A stretch of 64,000 nucleotides of DNA, from NCBI GenBank assembly GCA_900455085.1, contig UGTZ01000001.1:2634501-2698500 (forward strand), written 5' to 3'. This document shows positions 47,047 to 55,691 of the stretch, one piece after another. The notes beneath the pieces were generated by a model. The model was given only the letters and a program-made list of their open reading frames with translations, was not told where the DNA came from and searched no databases. The stretch is from Providencia rettgeri (GTDB lineage: Bacteria > Pseudomonadota > Gammaproteobacteria > Enterobacterales > Enterobacteriaceae). The position numbers and the translations under genes are program-made. How positions within the stretch are numbered: position 1 is the first letter of the stretch; every line of letters starts with the position of its first letter.

Positions 47047-47628
47047 AACTTTTTCCCCGCAATTATCTTTTTTTATTAGATTATTTTTTAGTATTACAAA
47101 CTATTAATTTTAATTAAGATTGGATTATAAATTTTATTTGGCGTAATAAAACACCAATATAGAGAGTATTTCGCTACAAACACACGAATTTGCAACAAAA
47201 TTCATCATAACACCGAAAATTCAGATGTATAGAGAGTAAAACCGGATTTAAACAGCTTGGAATAAAGGGAAGCTATGAATTAAATAGTCAGATATAACAT
47301 TGAAATGGGACAAGCACCTTAATATTCTCTAAATGCAGGTTTAGAAGTTAATATTTTATGTCATTTAAGTAATTATTTATAAACAAATCGACTATAGTTG
47401 TTTTTTTAATCTATGAAATTATATTCTATTGTCCAGCGCTGTATTTTCAATAATTATCGCAATAAGATGAAAAATCACCTTATAAATATGATTCAGATTT
47501 CTATTTATATAAAACATTCTACTTTATTTTATTTTTAAACCGTTTCTCTTTATATTACCCTTGAAAAGGACGATATCCCTTCATGTCCAATTTAGTTTGT
47601 CTCAATAATAGAGGTGAATTAAATAAAG
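47047..47628. other. AT-rich gene-free region
   Basis: About 580 nt between the DUF819 gene and the dal operon terminator. It should contain the promoter of the DUF819-M20 unit. No open frame beyond about 20 codons, no strong repeat and no recognised operator. Confidence 0.5.
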
Positions 47629-47663
47629 AAAAAACCCCATAGATAATTCACTATCTACAGGGC
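47629..47663 (-). terminator. terminator of the dal operon
   Basis: On the minus strand GCCCTGTAGATA-GTGAAT-TATCTATGGGG forms a stem with one internal bulge, followed by TTTTTTC. It lies 24 nt after the dalT stop. Confidence 0.8.
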
Positions 47664-47686
47664 TTGATAATATTAGGTAAAGTAAA

Positions 47687-48976
47687 TTAATGACTGGTTT
47701 GTTGTTCAGTCGCCACCTTAGCTGGTTTTATTTTACGATTATTTTCAAAACCGGGTTGTGGCACTTTAATAAAGAATGTCAGTATCCCTGCAAAGATATA
47801 CAAACCTGTATAGGCCCACACTACACCCACAATATCAAAGAAAGGCAATACTAAACTGGCAATTGCTGGTGCAGCAAAATTACTTAACCCCGCAGAAAGG
47901 TTATAAATCGAAACTGCAGCACCTTTATGATGTGGCTCAATACTTGGGAATACCGCAGTCATTGGAACAAAAGCAGCCACAAAGATACCCAATAAAATAG
48001 CAGGTATTAATGCGATGGCAAAATTATGACCAAAATAAACGGGTAAGTAGTAAAACATTAAGCTGGATATTGCCATTCCTAAACAACCAAACCATCTGAC
48101 CTGGCGAACCCAACCAATATGTTCACCAACAATTCCCCAAAAAATATTCGTAAAAATAGTCACAAAGAAGAAAACGGCCCAAATCTGTAACCATTCAGAG
48201 ATGGTGAACCCTAAGCGGTCAACAAATAATAATGGCATGATAATCGCAAAACCAAACAATGAAATTGTGTTGATAATCCGGATCAGGCTTGCCATAAAAA
48301 TATCTTTATTCGTGAATAAAATAGTCGCAGCTCGGGATAACTCGGCCATTTTATCTTTCATTGGTAAATTAACTTTAGAGCGATCAACTGGAATATGACG
48401 CAGGCTAAAATAAGCAATTGCGCCACCAATAGCGACCCAACCAATTGCCATCCATAATGTTCCCGTTTCTCCCATCATTGGGATTGAAAAGCTAGGTAAA
48501 TAGCTACCAATGACACCAATTCCGACAGAATACATCGCCCAGAACCAACCGGTAGCGGCAGCAAGATGCGCTCGAGGAATGACCTGCACCAACATCATCA
48601 TAAATGAATAAATAAACAATGGATAAGCTAATCCACGAATGCCGTAAAATAGTAGCATCAAGGTATAGCTTTTCATGCCCAGACCGAACACCATAAACAA
48701 TGCATGCATGACAATCCAGAGAATGAACCCGATCATCATGGCTTTTAGGGGGGTGATGATTTCAGCCACAACACCAGATGCCCACGCCGCAACAGCGGCC
48801 ATTAAGCCATAGACAGTAAATACCATCGCTGATTGTGCCGGTGTAAACCCTAAATCAGTAATATGTTTTGATAGAAAAGCCATTTCAAAGCCATCACCAC
48901 TCATAAAAATAGCGATAGCAATAAAACCCCAGAACAAATGCTTAGGTAGACCAAGCCAATACTGCTTCTGTTCCAT
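47687..48976 (-). CDS. dalT: D-arabinitol MFS transporter
   Basis: Major facilitator (polyol:proton symporter, RbtT/DalT family) of 429 residues with 12 helices. FWGFIAIAIFMSGDGFEMAFLS, the loop GVVAEIITPLKAMMIGF (MFS motif A position), and GLAYPLFIYSFMMML are typical. It closes the dalD-dalK-dalT operon and is separated from dalK by a strong hairpin. The paralogous transporter in the neighbouring tetritol cluster is similar in length and in motifs such as YGxxAAVAAWxSGVxAEI. Confidence 0.87.
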   Translation of the reverse strand: MEQKQYWLGLPKHLFWGFIAIAIFMSGDGFEMAFLSKHITDLGFTPAQSAMVFTVYGLMAAVAAWASGVVAEIITPLKAMMIGFILWIVMHALFMVFGLGMKSYTLMLLFYGIRGLAYPLFIYSFMMMLVQVIPRAHLAAATGWFWAMYSVGIGVIGSYLPSFSIPMMGETGTLWMAIGWVAIGGAIAYFSLRHIPVDRSKVNLPMKDKMAELSRAATILFTNKDIFMASLIRIINTISLFGFAIIMPLLFVDRLGFTISEWLQIWAVFFFVTIFTNIFWGIVGEHIGWVRQVRWFGCLGMAISSLMFYYLPVYFGHNFAIALIPAILLGIFVAAFVPMTAVFPSIEPHHKGAAVSIYNLSAGLSNFAAPAIASLVLPFFDIVGVVWAYTGLYIFAGILTFFIKVPQPGFENNRKIKPAKVATEQQTSH

Positions 48977-49028
48977 TGCAGTTTCCTCATTTTAATTTTG
49001 TTATTTTAATCAATCGCGAAGAGATAGC

Positions 49029-49061
49029 TGTGGCGGTGATGTGTAGGGAAACACCGCCACA
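49029..49061 (-). other. intercistronic hairpin dalK-dalT
   Basis: Perfect 10-bp GC-rich stem TGTGGCGGTG / CACCGCCACA with a 13-nt loop and no U-tract. It fits a 3'-end stabiliser that sets the dalK:dalT expression ratio. Confidence 0.6.
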
Positions 49062-49066
49062 CTCGC

Positions 49067-50536
49067 CTACTGTGGCAATAATTCCCTTGCTTGTTTTTGC
49101 TGTTGGTATAATAAACGGAAAACATCAAGCCGTTGATTTAACCAAGTTTGGTACTGTTTCTGCGGTAAATAGGTACTTAACACCTCTGGTTTTTGGCACA
49201 CGGTTTCTGTATTACCGCCGTCCGCCAGCCATGCCAAACGAGCCGCACCTAAAGCTCCCGATGAACTCGCTGGGTGGGTCACAATTGGTATATCGATAAC
49301 ATCAGCAATCAGCTGCGCCCAAACAGGGCTACGTGCTCCTCCCCCCGTTAAGCTACACCGACTAATTTGCGTTCCTGTTTGCGTTAAAACCTGCATGCCA
49401 TCCGCCAGGGCGAAGGTCACACCTTCAATCACCGCATAACCAAGCTGAGCACGCGTTGTTTCATTTCTTAACGCAAAAAATGAGCCCATTGCGTAGGGGT
49501 CATTATGAGGCGTTCTTTCCCCTGAGAGGTAAGGCAAAAATACAGGCGCTAGCTTCTTCTGGTCATCGGTCAATTTCCCCACTTCCTCCATTAGCTGATT
49601 TTCAGTTGTAGAAAGAAGTTGGCAAAGCCACCGTAAACAGTTGGCGGCACTTAACATCACACTCATTTGGTGCCAGCGATTTGGTAATGCATGAGCAAAA
49701 GCATGGACACCCTGATGTGGTGCTGCTTGTAGTTGATTATTAACCACAAAAATAACACCAGATGTCCCCAAAGAAATCAGAGCATCGCCATCATTAATTG
49801 CGCCAACGCCCACTGCAGAGGCTGCATTGTCCCCCCCTCCACCAGCAATAATCACATCTGCACTTAAACCCCATTGCGAAGCTAAATCGGCCCGTAACAC
49901 ACCACTTTTTTCAGCTCCTTCAACTAAAGCCGGCATTTGTTCACGCGTTAGATTAGTTGCCGCTAATAATTCATCTGACCAATCACGCTTAGCCACATCC
50001 AGCCACAATGTGCCTGAAGCATCAGACATATCACTGATAAATTGACCGGTCATTTTCCAACGTAAATAATCTTTAGGAAGCAACACTTTGGCAACTTGTT
50101 TGAATATTTCAGGCTCATGACGTGCAACCCACAATAATTTAGGTGCTGTGAAACCTGGCATCACTAAATTAGCGCCAATCGTTAGAAACTCAGGGTGATT
50201 TTCCATGAGCCATTCACATTCCTTCGCACTGCGGGTGTCATTCCATAAAATACAGTCGCGAAGTACTTGGTGCTGGCTATCTAATAATACCGCACCGTGC
50301 ATTTGGCCCGATAAGCCAATCGCTTTTACTGCCGCCCATGCTTCTGGGGCTTTTTGGCGCAAGGTAGCGGCAACCGCATTGGTGGCTTCCCACCAACTAT
50401 CTGGCGATTGCTCGGCCCACTGAGAATGTGGCCTTTGTACTGTTAATGCCATATGGCTTGAGGCAACAATTTCACCCTGAGCATTAATTAATACAGCCTT
50501 AAGTTCTGAAGTGCCTAAGTCAATTCCGAGGTACAT
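49067..50536 (-). CDS. dalK: D-xylulose kinase of the arabinitol pathway
   Basis: FGGY-family kinase phosphorylating D-xylulose to D-xylulose 5-phosphate. MYLGIDLGTSELKAVLI (ATP phosphate-1 motif), WAEQSPDSWW, GLSGQMHGAVLLD, the catalytic Asp region GGGGDNAASAVGVG, and the adenosine motif LTGGGARSPVWAQLIADV. The start at 50536 has AAGGAG upstream (489 residues); the longest frame begins 14 codons earlier, inside dalD. Follows dalD by 11 nt. Similar to XylB, but the context assigns it to D-arabinitol. Confidence 0.9.
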   Translation of the reverse strand: MYLGIDLGTSELKAVLINAQGEIVASSHMALTVQRPHSQWAEQSPDSWWEATNAVAATLRQKAPEAWAAVKAIGLSGQMHGAVLLDSQHQVLRDCILWNDTRSAKECEWLMENHPEFLTIGANLVMPGFTAPKLLWVARHEPEIFKQVAKVLLPKDYLRWKMTGQFISDMSDASGTLWLDVAKRDWSDELLAATNLTREQMPALVEGAEKSGVLRADLASQWGLSADVIIAGGGGDNAASAVGVGAINDGDALISLGTSGVIFVVNNQLQAAPHQGVHAFAHALPNRWHQMSVMLSAANCLRWLCQLLSTTENQLMEEVGKLTDDQKKLAPVFLPYLSGERTPHNDPYAMGSFFALRNETTRAQLGYAVIEGVTFALADGMQVLTQTGTQISRCSLTGGGARSPVWAQLIADVIDIPIVTHPASSSGALGAARLAWLADGGNTETVCQKPEVLSTYLPQKQYQTWLNQRLDVFRLLYQQQKQARELLPQ

Positions 50537-50547
50537 CGCCTTTCTCC

Positions 50548-51936
50548 TTACAGAGGTTGTTGAGGTGACTTGAGCCAATTTTCAACTTTTTCAACGGTGT
50601 TGCTCATCAATTCGTGGAATTCGGTAGCATGAGCAAGTGAACCGAATAGCATTTCACTGGAGACAAATTGCGACAATGCATCACTGCTATTCATCATTTT
50701 TTGATATAGCTCGACATCCAGCACACCATCCTGATACTCATAAGGTAATTCACCACGAGCCCAACGCTGTAAAAACACGAAAAATAAAGCGGGTAGTACA
50801 GCCGTCGCCGCCGGAGTCTGCTGGCGCTGATAGCATTCTTGTAAAGTTGGCGTGATAAACCCGGGAATTTTTGATAAACCATCGGCGGCAACGCGTTGAT
50901 TAGTATCCTGAATATATGGATTACTAAAGCGCGCGAGTACTACATCACGGTATTGTTCTAAATCAAGGGGGCTTGGTGACAATGACGGGATCACATCCTG
51001 CGTCACATAATTCCATGCCATTTGTTTGATAGCAGATTGGCGGGTGCTTTCATCAATAAAGCTCAAACCGATTAAGGTTCCTGCCCAAGCAATGCAACTG
51101 TGGCTTGCATTCAGAATACGAATTTTCGCTTCTTCCCACGGTAAAACGGACTCAACCATTTCTACATCGACATTTTCTAATGCAGGACGTCCATTAATAA
51201 AGTCATCTTCAATCACCCACTGAATGAATGCTTCTCCCATGATAGGTGCTTTATCATCCCAACCCGTTTGCTGTTTAACACGCTCAGCAACATCTGGTGT
51301 TGGGCGAGGCGTGATCCTATCAACCATAGTGTTCGGCGAACGCGTATTTTCTTTCACCCATTGGTATAGCTCAGTTTCACCTTTTAATTGTAGAAACGAT
51401 AAAAAGCCGTGTCTAAACCGTTCGCCATTGTGGCGCAAATTATCACAGTTTAACAAAGTGACAGGTTCACCATGAGCCGCTAAACGTGCGCGTAAAATTT
51501 GTGTTAATGCACCGTATATTGTGCTCATTCTGCCCGTTAAATCGACTTTAATGTCTGGCTGTTCTGCATCTAATTCATGCTGTGGGGTTAAATAATAGCC
51601 CGCCTCCGTGACCGTGAAAGCAATAACACGTGTTGCTTTATCACAGCCTTGTTCCACTAATTGGCTTAAATTCTCATCCCAATGTAATACTTTGCGCACT
51701 GAAGTAATTTTTTCATAATGACGCTCACCTTCAGGTGAGACTGTTTCAAGGGTATATTCCCCATTTTGCTTGGCTAAGTTATCAAGCAATGCATTCGCAT
51801 CATTGCGAATATTCCCTAAGGCAATTGACCAACTATCATCCCCTTGTTGAATCAAGCGGTGCAAATACCACGCTTGGTGAGCACGATGAAATGACCCAGC
51901 ACCGATGTGCATCCACACTGATTTCTGCTTTAGCAT
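50548..51936 (-). CDS. dalD: D-arabinitol 4-dehydrogenase
   Basis: Long-chain polyol dehydrogenase family (mannitol dehydrogenase type), NAD-dependent oxidation of D-arabinitol to D-xylulose. The Rossmann start MHIGAGSFHRAHQAWYLHRL and the central NCDNLRHNGERFRHGFLSF are typical; the catalytic Lys region follows MVDRITPRPTPDV. KIRILNASHSCIAWAGTLIG supplies the substrate His. 462 residues, close to Klebsiella DalD (455). AAGGAG precedes the ATG. First gene of dalDKT, divergent from dalR. Confidence 0.92.
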   Translation of the reverse strand: MLKQKSVWMHIGAGSFHRAHQAWYLHRLIQQGDDSWSIALGNIRNDANALLDNLAKQNGEYTLETVSPEGERHYEKITSVRKVLHWDENLSQLVEQGCDKATRVIAFTVTEAGYYLTPQHELDAEQPDIKVDLTGRMSTIYGALTQILRARLAAHGEPVTLLNCDNLRHNGERFRHGFLSFLQLKGETELYQWVKENTRSPNTMVDRITPRPTPDVAERVKQQTGWDDKAPIMGEAFIQWVIEDDFINGRPALENVDVEMVESVLPWEEAKIRILNASHSCIAWAGTLIGLSFIDESTRQSAIKQMAWNYVTQDVIPSLSPSPLDLEQYRDVVLARFSNPYIQDTNQRVAADGLSKIPGFITPTLQECYQRQQTPAATAVLPALFFVFLQRWARGELPYEYQDGVLDVELYQKMMNSSDALSQFVSSEMLFGSLAHATEFHELMSNTVEKVENWLKSPQQPL

Positions 51937-51977
51937 TGTGACTCCTTAACCTAAAATTAAATAATTGCTATTTTTTT

Positions 51978-51989
51978 GGGCATATGCCC
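51978..51989. promoter_or_regulatory. GGGCATATGCCC palindrome, candidate DalR operator
   Basis: A perfect 12-bp palindrome in the 177-nt region between divergent dalD and dalR. Further TTTGCCC and TTGCCC half-site-like copies lie near 52051-52078. Position and symmetry suit a SorC-family operator controlling both directions. Confidence 0.5.
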
Positions 51990-52113
51990 GTTTGTTATAT
52001 TTTAGTTTCAATCTGATCACAATTACTGCGATAATGCTCACAGTATTGACTTTTGCCCTTTTAATAAACAATTGCCCAGAATTACAATAAGCGAAACCAG
52101 CAGGAGAATGTCC

Positions 52114-53064
52114 ATGCAGAAAGAATTAAAAAAAATGGAACAAGCTGCACGTGCGGCATGGCTATATTTTGTGGCAGGTAAAACACAACAGGAAATTGCG
52201 CATGAGCTTGGACTATCGAGACAAGTCGCCCAACGCCTTATTTCTCTAGCAAAAGAACAAGGTATGGTTCAGGTGCAAATCACGCACCCTATTACGGAGT
52301 GTTTAAGACTCGCTAATGAAATCCAGCAAAAGTATCACCTAACACATTGCTTTGTTGTCCCGTCAGGGCAACTTGATACAGAAGCGACGCTCGATATGAT
52401 TTCAGTGGCCGGTGCTGAGCTCATGGAACAATTAATCGACCCCGATAAGCCTCAAGTCATTGGTATTGGTTCAGGTAGAACATTACGCAGTATTATTGAT
52501 GCCCTTCCTTACCTAGAAACCTCCCAGCACCAATGTGTTTCATTAATAGGCGCTATTGCCCGTGATAGCTCAGCAACACGCTATGATATTCCATTACGTT
52601 TTGCAGAAAAATTACAATGCCGACACTATATTCTACCTGCGCCACTGTACGCCGATAGCCCAGAAGATAAAGCAATGTGGTGCCAACATCGCGTGTATAA
52701 GGAAGTCACGGAAAAAGCCCTGAATGCAGATATTACCTTTATTGGTATTGGTGAAGTCGGCAAAGGCTGTCCACTCAATTCCGAAGGTTTTGTCACAGAT
52801 GAACAATTGGAAATGTTATTAGAAAAAGGTGTAACCGCGGAGTTATTGGGGCATTTTATCCAAGCTAATGGCGAGCGACTTTCTACAACTTTGGATGACA
52901 CTCACACCAGTGTACCACTGTTCCCCTCCCCGAATAAGCCTGTGATCGCATTTGCGGGTGGCGCGCACAAAACAAAAGCAATTCAAGCTGTTATGAATGG
53001 CAGTTGGGTAACAGGCTTAGTGACCGATGAAGCCACTGCACATCAATTATTAGCAAATAAATAA
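52114..53064 (+). CDS. dalR: SorC-family repressor of the D-arabinitol genes
   Basis: Sugar-binding transcriptional regulator: N-terminal HTH (KTQQEIAHELGLSRQVAQRLISLAKEQGMV, about 23-52) and a C-terminal phosphosugar-binding SorC domain (VIGIGSGRTLRSIID, FIGIGEVGKGCPLNSEGFVTD, VIAFAGGAHKTKAIQAVMNG). The ATG at 52114 has AGGAG seven bases upstream and gives 316 residues; the longest frame starts at 52072. Divergent from dalDKT as in Klebsiella, where DalR is a repressor. A second SorC protein lies in the next cluster. Confidence 0.88.
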   Translation: MQKELKKMEQAARAAWLYFVAGKTQQEIAHELGLSRQVAQRLISLAKEQGMVQVQITHPITECLRLANEIQQKYHLTHCFVVPSGQLDTEATLDMISVAGAELMEQLIDPDKPQVIGIGSGRTLRSIIDALPYLETSQHQCVSLIGAIARDSSATRYDIPLRFAEKLQCRHYILPAPLYADSPEDKAMWCQHRVYKEVTEKALNADITFIGIGEVGKGCPLNSEGFVTDEQLEMLLEKGVTAELLGHFIQANGERLSTTLDDTHTSVPLFPSPNKPVIAFAGGAHKTKAIQAVMNGSWVTGLVTDEATAHQLLANK

Positions 53065-53065
53065 A

Positions 53066-53449
53066 TTATCCCTGTGTCAGCCAGTTATGGCACAGCATAC
53101 CGAGTAAGGTAAAAATCAACGCCCCAATTACGTGGATGGCGATGGTACTAATGGCGAAGCCCAATTTACCTTCTTGGATTAGCACCAGCACTTCGAGTGA
53201 AAAGGTCGAAAAGGTGGTAAATGCACCACAGAAGCCCGTCACAATGAATAATTTATAGGCAGGACTAATATTTGCATTGGCAAAATACGAAATGGCAAAG
53301 CCAATGACAAAGCCACCAAGCAAATTGACCGCGACAGTGCCTAGTGGAATGTTTGGGTAAAGGTGATTGAGTCTTAAGCTAACAAACCATCTTAGCCATC
53401 CGCCAAGCACTGAACCAATCGCTATTGCAAATAATGAGGCATACATAGA
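53066..53449 (-). CDS. fluC: fluoride channel FluC (CrcB)
   Basis: Dual-topology four-helix fluoride exporter. The 127 residues show GSVLGGWLRWFVSLRL, GTVAVNLLGGFVIGF (Asn of the pore) and the Phe box with central Na+ site TGFCGAFTTFSTFSLE. The start at 53449 has AAGGAAG upstream. The upstream leader carries a fluoride riboswitch, confirming the physiological ligand. It ends 1 nt from the convergent dalR stop. Confidence 0.95.
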   Translation of the reverse strand, partial: SMYASLFAIAIGSVLGGWLRWFVSLRLNHLYPNIPLGTVAVNLLGGFVIGFAISYFANANISPAYKLFIVTGFCGAFTTFSTFSLEVLVLIQEGKLGFAISTIAIHVIGALIFTLLGMLCHNWLTQG

Positions 53450-53497
53450 AACTTCCTTTAATGTTTGGCGGGATAAATGAAAGGAAAGTCTCCCAGT

Positions 53498-53521
53498 TAT
53501 ACTCGAAGTATGACGAGTATA
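53498..53521. repeat. ERIC terminal remnant in the fluC leader
   Basis: TATACTCG-AAGTATGA-CGAGTATA is an 8-bp perfect inverted repeat consisting of the two ends of an ERIC element with the middle removed. As RNA it forms a hairpin about 50 nt before the fluC start. Confidence 0.55.
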
Positions 53522-53584
53522 GATCATTTATGCCCTAAATTAGGGCACATAATACCTACGTACCCTATCTAATCAATAGGTTAA

Positions 53585-53642
53585 CGTAGGCATCATTAGC
53601 CCTCTACGGGCGGTTTTGTAAAAAGGAGGAATGCCATCTCCC
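53585..53642 (-). promoter_or_regulatory. fluoride riboswitch (crcB motif)
   Basis: Read on the minus strand, GGGAGAUGGCAUUCCUCC begins the aptamer: GGAG pairs with CUCC as the pseudoknot and GGCAU with the later AUGCC. Then come AAAACCGCCC-GUAGA-GGGC and the conserved UAAUGAUGCCUACG end. All signature parts of the crcB motif are present in order. Downstream, ACGTAGG (minus strand, 53561-53555) is complementary to the aptamer end CCTACGT (53590-53584), a plausible alternative stem for the expression platform. Fluoride binding should raise fluC expression. Confidence 0.9.
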
Positions 53643-53654
53643 ATATATTTTAAA

Positions 53655-53684
53655 ATAATAAGGTAACTCATTAGGTTATGTAAA
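53655..53684 (-). promoter_or_regulatory. promoter of the riboswitch-fluC transcript
   Basis: On the minus strand TTTACA (53684-53679) and TATTAT (53660-53655) are separated by 18 nt. The implied start near 53648 is just before the first aptamer base. Confidence 0.6.
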
Positions 53685-53741
53685 CCCATTTTATAATAGA
53701 TGGCATGAATGATTCTAATTACAGCTAGGTAACAAACAAAT

Positions 53742-53910
53742 GAACCTAGTCAACAACGCGACAACTTGATGTATGACTAATAATAGCTCTAAATAATGCA
53801 AGTTGTCGCTAGGCGACAAGTGAATGAGTCGTTAGGAGCATACACAAGTATGTGACTAATGCGAATGAGCGTAGTCAACAACGCGACAGCTTGAAGTATG
53901 ACGAGCTATT
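53742..53910. repeat. ERIC element (129 bp) preceded by an extra right-half copy
   Basis: A complete ERIC element runs from AATAGCTC (53782) to GAGCTATT (53910), with the core TTAGGAGCATACACAAGTAT and GTGACTAATGCGAATGAGC. Before it, 53742-53787 is a second, diverged right half (CTAGTCAACAACGCGACAAC, then TTGATGTATGACTAATAATAG), with a period of 125 bp. The right terminus contains the TAG stop of the SorC regulator gene. Confidence 0.85.
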
Positions 53911-54868
53911 GGGACATCTTCAAAATCGTCCGCACATTACTCGCACTCGTTGCGATAATATCAATCGCTCCCGTACGCAGTGCCCCCATAATGGCCATAG
54001 CCTTAGAGGATTCGGAAGCAATCGCTATTACACAAGGGATTTTCTTGAGTTCATCTATGCTTAGGCCAATCACTCTGTCATTCATCACTGTATCAACATG
54101 CTGCCCTTGCGCATTAAAAAAATCATAACCGGCAATATCGCCAATTACCCCTTGATTTAAACTCGCATCAACAATTTCACGCGGTGTAAACCAACCTAGT
54201 TTGACCATATAGCTGTCTTCATTCATATCGCCAATACCAATTAGGGCTATATCCGCTTTACGGGCGCGATCGAGCGTTTCCTTAATGGTGCCATTTTTCA
54301 TAAATGATTGTTTTAATTCATTATTTTCAACATAGGCAGGCGCGTATAAAGTTTCACTGGTTCCACCAAATTTCTTCGCTAAGCGGCGGCTGATATGGTC
54401 CGCATTGATGGAATCTCCCGGCCGGTGGGTTCCGCCAATTCCGCAAATAAAACGGCAATCTTTTTCAGGAACTGCCCCACCGCTATCAGCCACTACAGCA
54501 ACATTGTGGCCTTGGCCGACCGTGACTATCATGTTGTCTCGTAATGTTGTTGATAAATAATTAGCGACTAATGTGCCAACTTGGTAGCGTTGTTCTTCTT
54601 CATCGGGATGGTCGAGGGCAATCAACGCACGGGAAATCGGGAAGCGAGAAAGTAGCTGTTGCTCTAGCTGAGTGCTAAAAATAGGGTGATAGCGAACATT
54701 GATCTCAACAATCCCTTCTTCTTTTGCTCGCTTAAGTAAGCGCCCTACCTTAATTCGCGATATACCAAACTTATTGGCGATCTCTTCCTGAGTAATTTCA
54801 TCACGATAATAAGCTATCGCAATTTCAGTCAGTAGCTCGATTTCGGAAGATGTTTGTGATCTATCCAT
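53906..54868 (-). CDS. SorC-family regulator of the tetritol cluster
   Basis: 320 residues with an N-terminal HTH (EITQEEIANKFGISRIKVGRLLKRAKEEGIV) and a C-terminal sugar-phosphate-binding SorC domain (VTVGQGHNVAVVADS, ICGIGGTHRPGDSINADHI, ALIGIGDMNEDSY, VIGLSIDELKKIPCVIAIASESSKAMAIMGAL). Last gene of the minus-strand unit ltdH-MFS-dhaK-dhaL-regulator, separated from dhaL by a hairpin. The stop TAG comes from the ERIC terminus, so the C-terminus may be altered. Probably a repressor released by a phosphorylated tetrulose (inference). Confidence 0.85.
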   Translation of the reverse strand: MDRSQTSSEIELLTEIAIAYYRDEITQEEIANKFGISRIKVGRLLKRAKEEGIVEINVRYHPIFSTQLEQQLLSRFPISRALIALDHPDEEEQRYQVGTLVANYLSTTLRDNMIVTVGQGHNVAVVADSGGAVPEKDCRFICGIGGTHRPGDSINADHISRRLAKKFGGTSETLYAPAYVENNELKQSFMKNGTIKETLDRARKADIALIGIGDMNEDSYMVKLGWFTPREIVDASLNQGVIGDIAGYDFFNAQGQHVDTVMNDRVIGLSIDELKKIPCVIAIASESSKAMAIMGALRTGAIDIIATSASNVRTILKMSQ

Positions 54869-54969
54869 AAGATAGTGGTTTCCTCTTTATTGGTGTTAAT
54901 CGCAACAAGGATGATAAGGTTTTAGTATAGCGTTTCTAGTGGCAATTAATAAGTGAGTTATAAAAGAGA

Positions 54970-55006
54970 GTGGATATATAGCAATGGTTTTTGTCTATAT
55001 ATCCAC
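54970..55006 (-). terminator. hairpin after dhaL (partial terminator)
   Basis: A 12-bp stem GTGGATATATAG / CTATATATCCAC with a 13-nt loop, followed on the minus strand by TCTCTTTTATAA. The T content is modest, so read-through into the regulator gene is likely. Confidence 0.6.
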
Positions 55007-55027
55007 GAAAAGAGTTATATAAAACAA

Positions 55028-55681
55028 TTATGCATTGGTTAATGCGCTCTGTTTTTCAACACTTTGCGCTAATTGACATAACAATAAACAACAAGAAGTC
55101 GCGCCTGCATCTAACACGCCCCTTGAACGCTCACCAAGGCGGCTTGCACGGCCAATTTTAGCCACTAAATCTACCGTGGAATCACGGCCTGCAACGGCGG
55201 CGGCCTGCATCGCATCAAGCGCTTGTTTAAAGTTTTTTCCTGCTTTTGTTGCCTCTTCAAAGGCATTAACTGCGGGGATCAATGTATCCATTAAGCACTT
55301 GTCCCCCACTGTCGCGCTACTGATATCTTGCAGTTCAGATAACCCATTTTTTAACATAGCGAGGAAATCTTGTTGTGATAACGCATTTTTCCCTGAAATG
55401 CTGTCTGACATTCCCATAAAGAAGCTGCCATAAAGTGGCCCCATTGAACCACCAATGCCTTCCATCAATGCATCAGAAATTTCTTCAAACCCTTCACTGA
55501 GTGATAATTCACGGTCTGCAATTGCTTTAGCACATAAATTGAAGCCTTTCGCCATATTGATGCCATGGTCTCCATCCCCTATTGCACCATCAATTTCGCT
55601 TAGATATTCACGGTTAGAAACAATAATGTTCACTAAATCAAGGGTAATTTCCTTACCGTTGCCCGTTGAAATAACTTGCAT
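55028..55681 (-). CDS. dhaL: dihydroxyacetone/tetrulose kinase nucleotide-binding subunit DhaL
   Basis: ADP/ATP-binding subunit of a two-component Dha kinase. The 217 residues contain SEIDGAIGDGDHGINMAKGF with the Mg-binding Asp residues, IGGSMGPLYGSFFMGM, VGDKCLMDTLIPAVNAF and a C-terminal DAGATSCCLLL. It follows dhaK by 10 nt. No PTS subunit DhaM is encoded nearby. The context (LtdH-type dehydrogenase, RpiB) makes erythrulose a likelier substrate than dihydroxyacetone. Confidence 0.88.
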   Translation of the reverse strand: MQVISTGNGKEITLDLVNIIVSNREYLSEIDGAIGDGDHGINMAKGFNLCAKAIADRELSLSEGFEEISDALMEGIGGSMGPLYGSFFMGMSDSISGKNALSQQDFLAMLKNGLSELQDISSATVGDKCLMDTLIPAVNAFEEATKAGKNFKQALDAMQAAAVAGRDSTVDLVAKIGRASRLGERSRGVLDAGATSCCLLLCQLAQSVEKQSALTNA

Positions 55682-55691
55682 AGTTGTCTCC

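Noticed and set aside
47582..47641. 19-codon ORF just before the dal terminator
   Set aside because: The ribosome-binding spacing is poor, it runs into the terminator of the opposite gene, and there is no recognisable sequence.
49067..50536. Kinase as xylB of a xylose operon
   Set aside because: No xylose isomerase or xylose transporter is present. It lies between D-arabinitol dehydrogenase and transporter genes, 11 nt from dalD.
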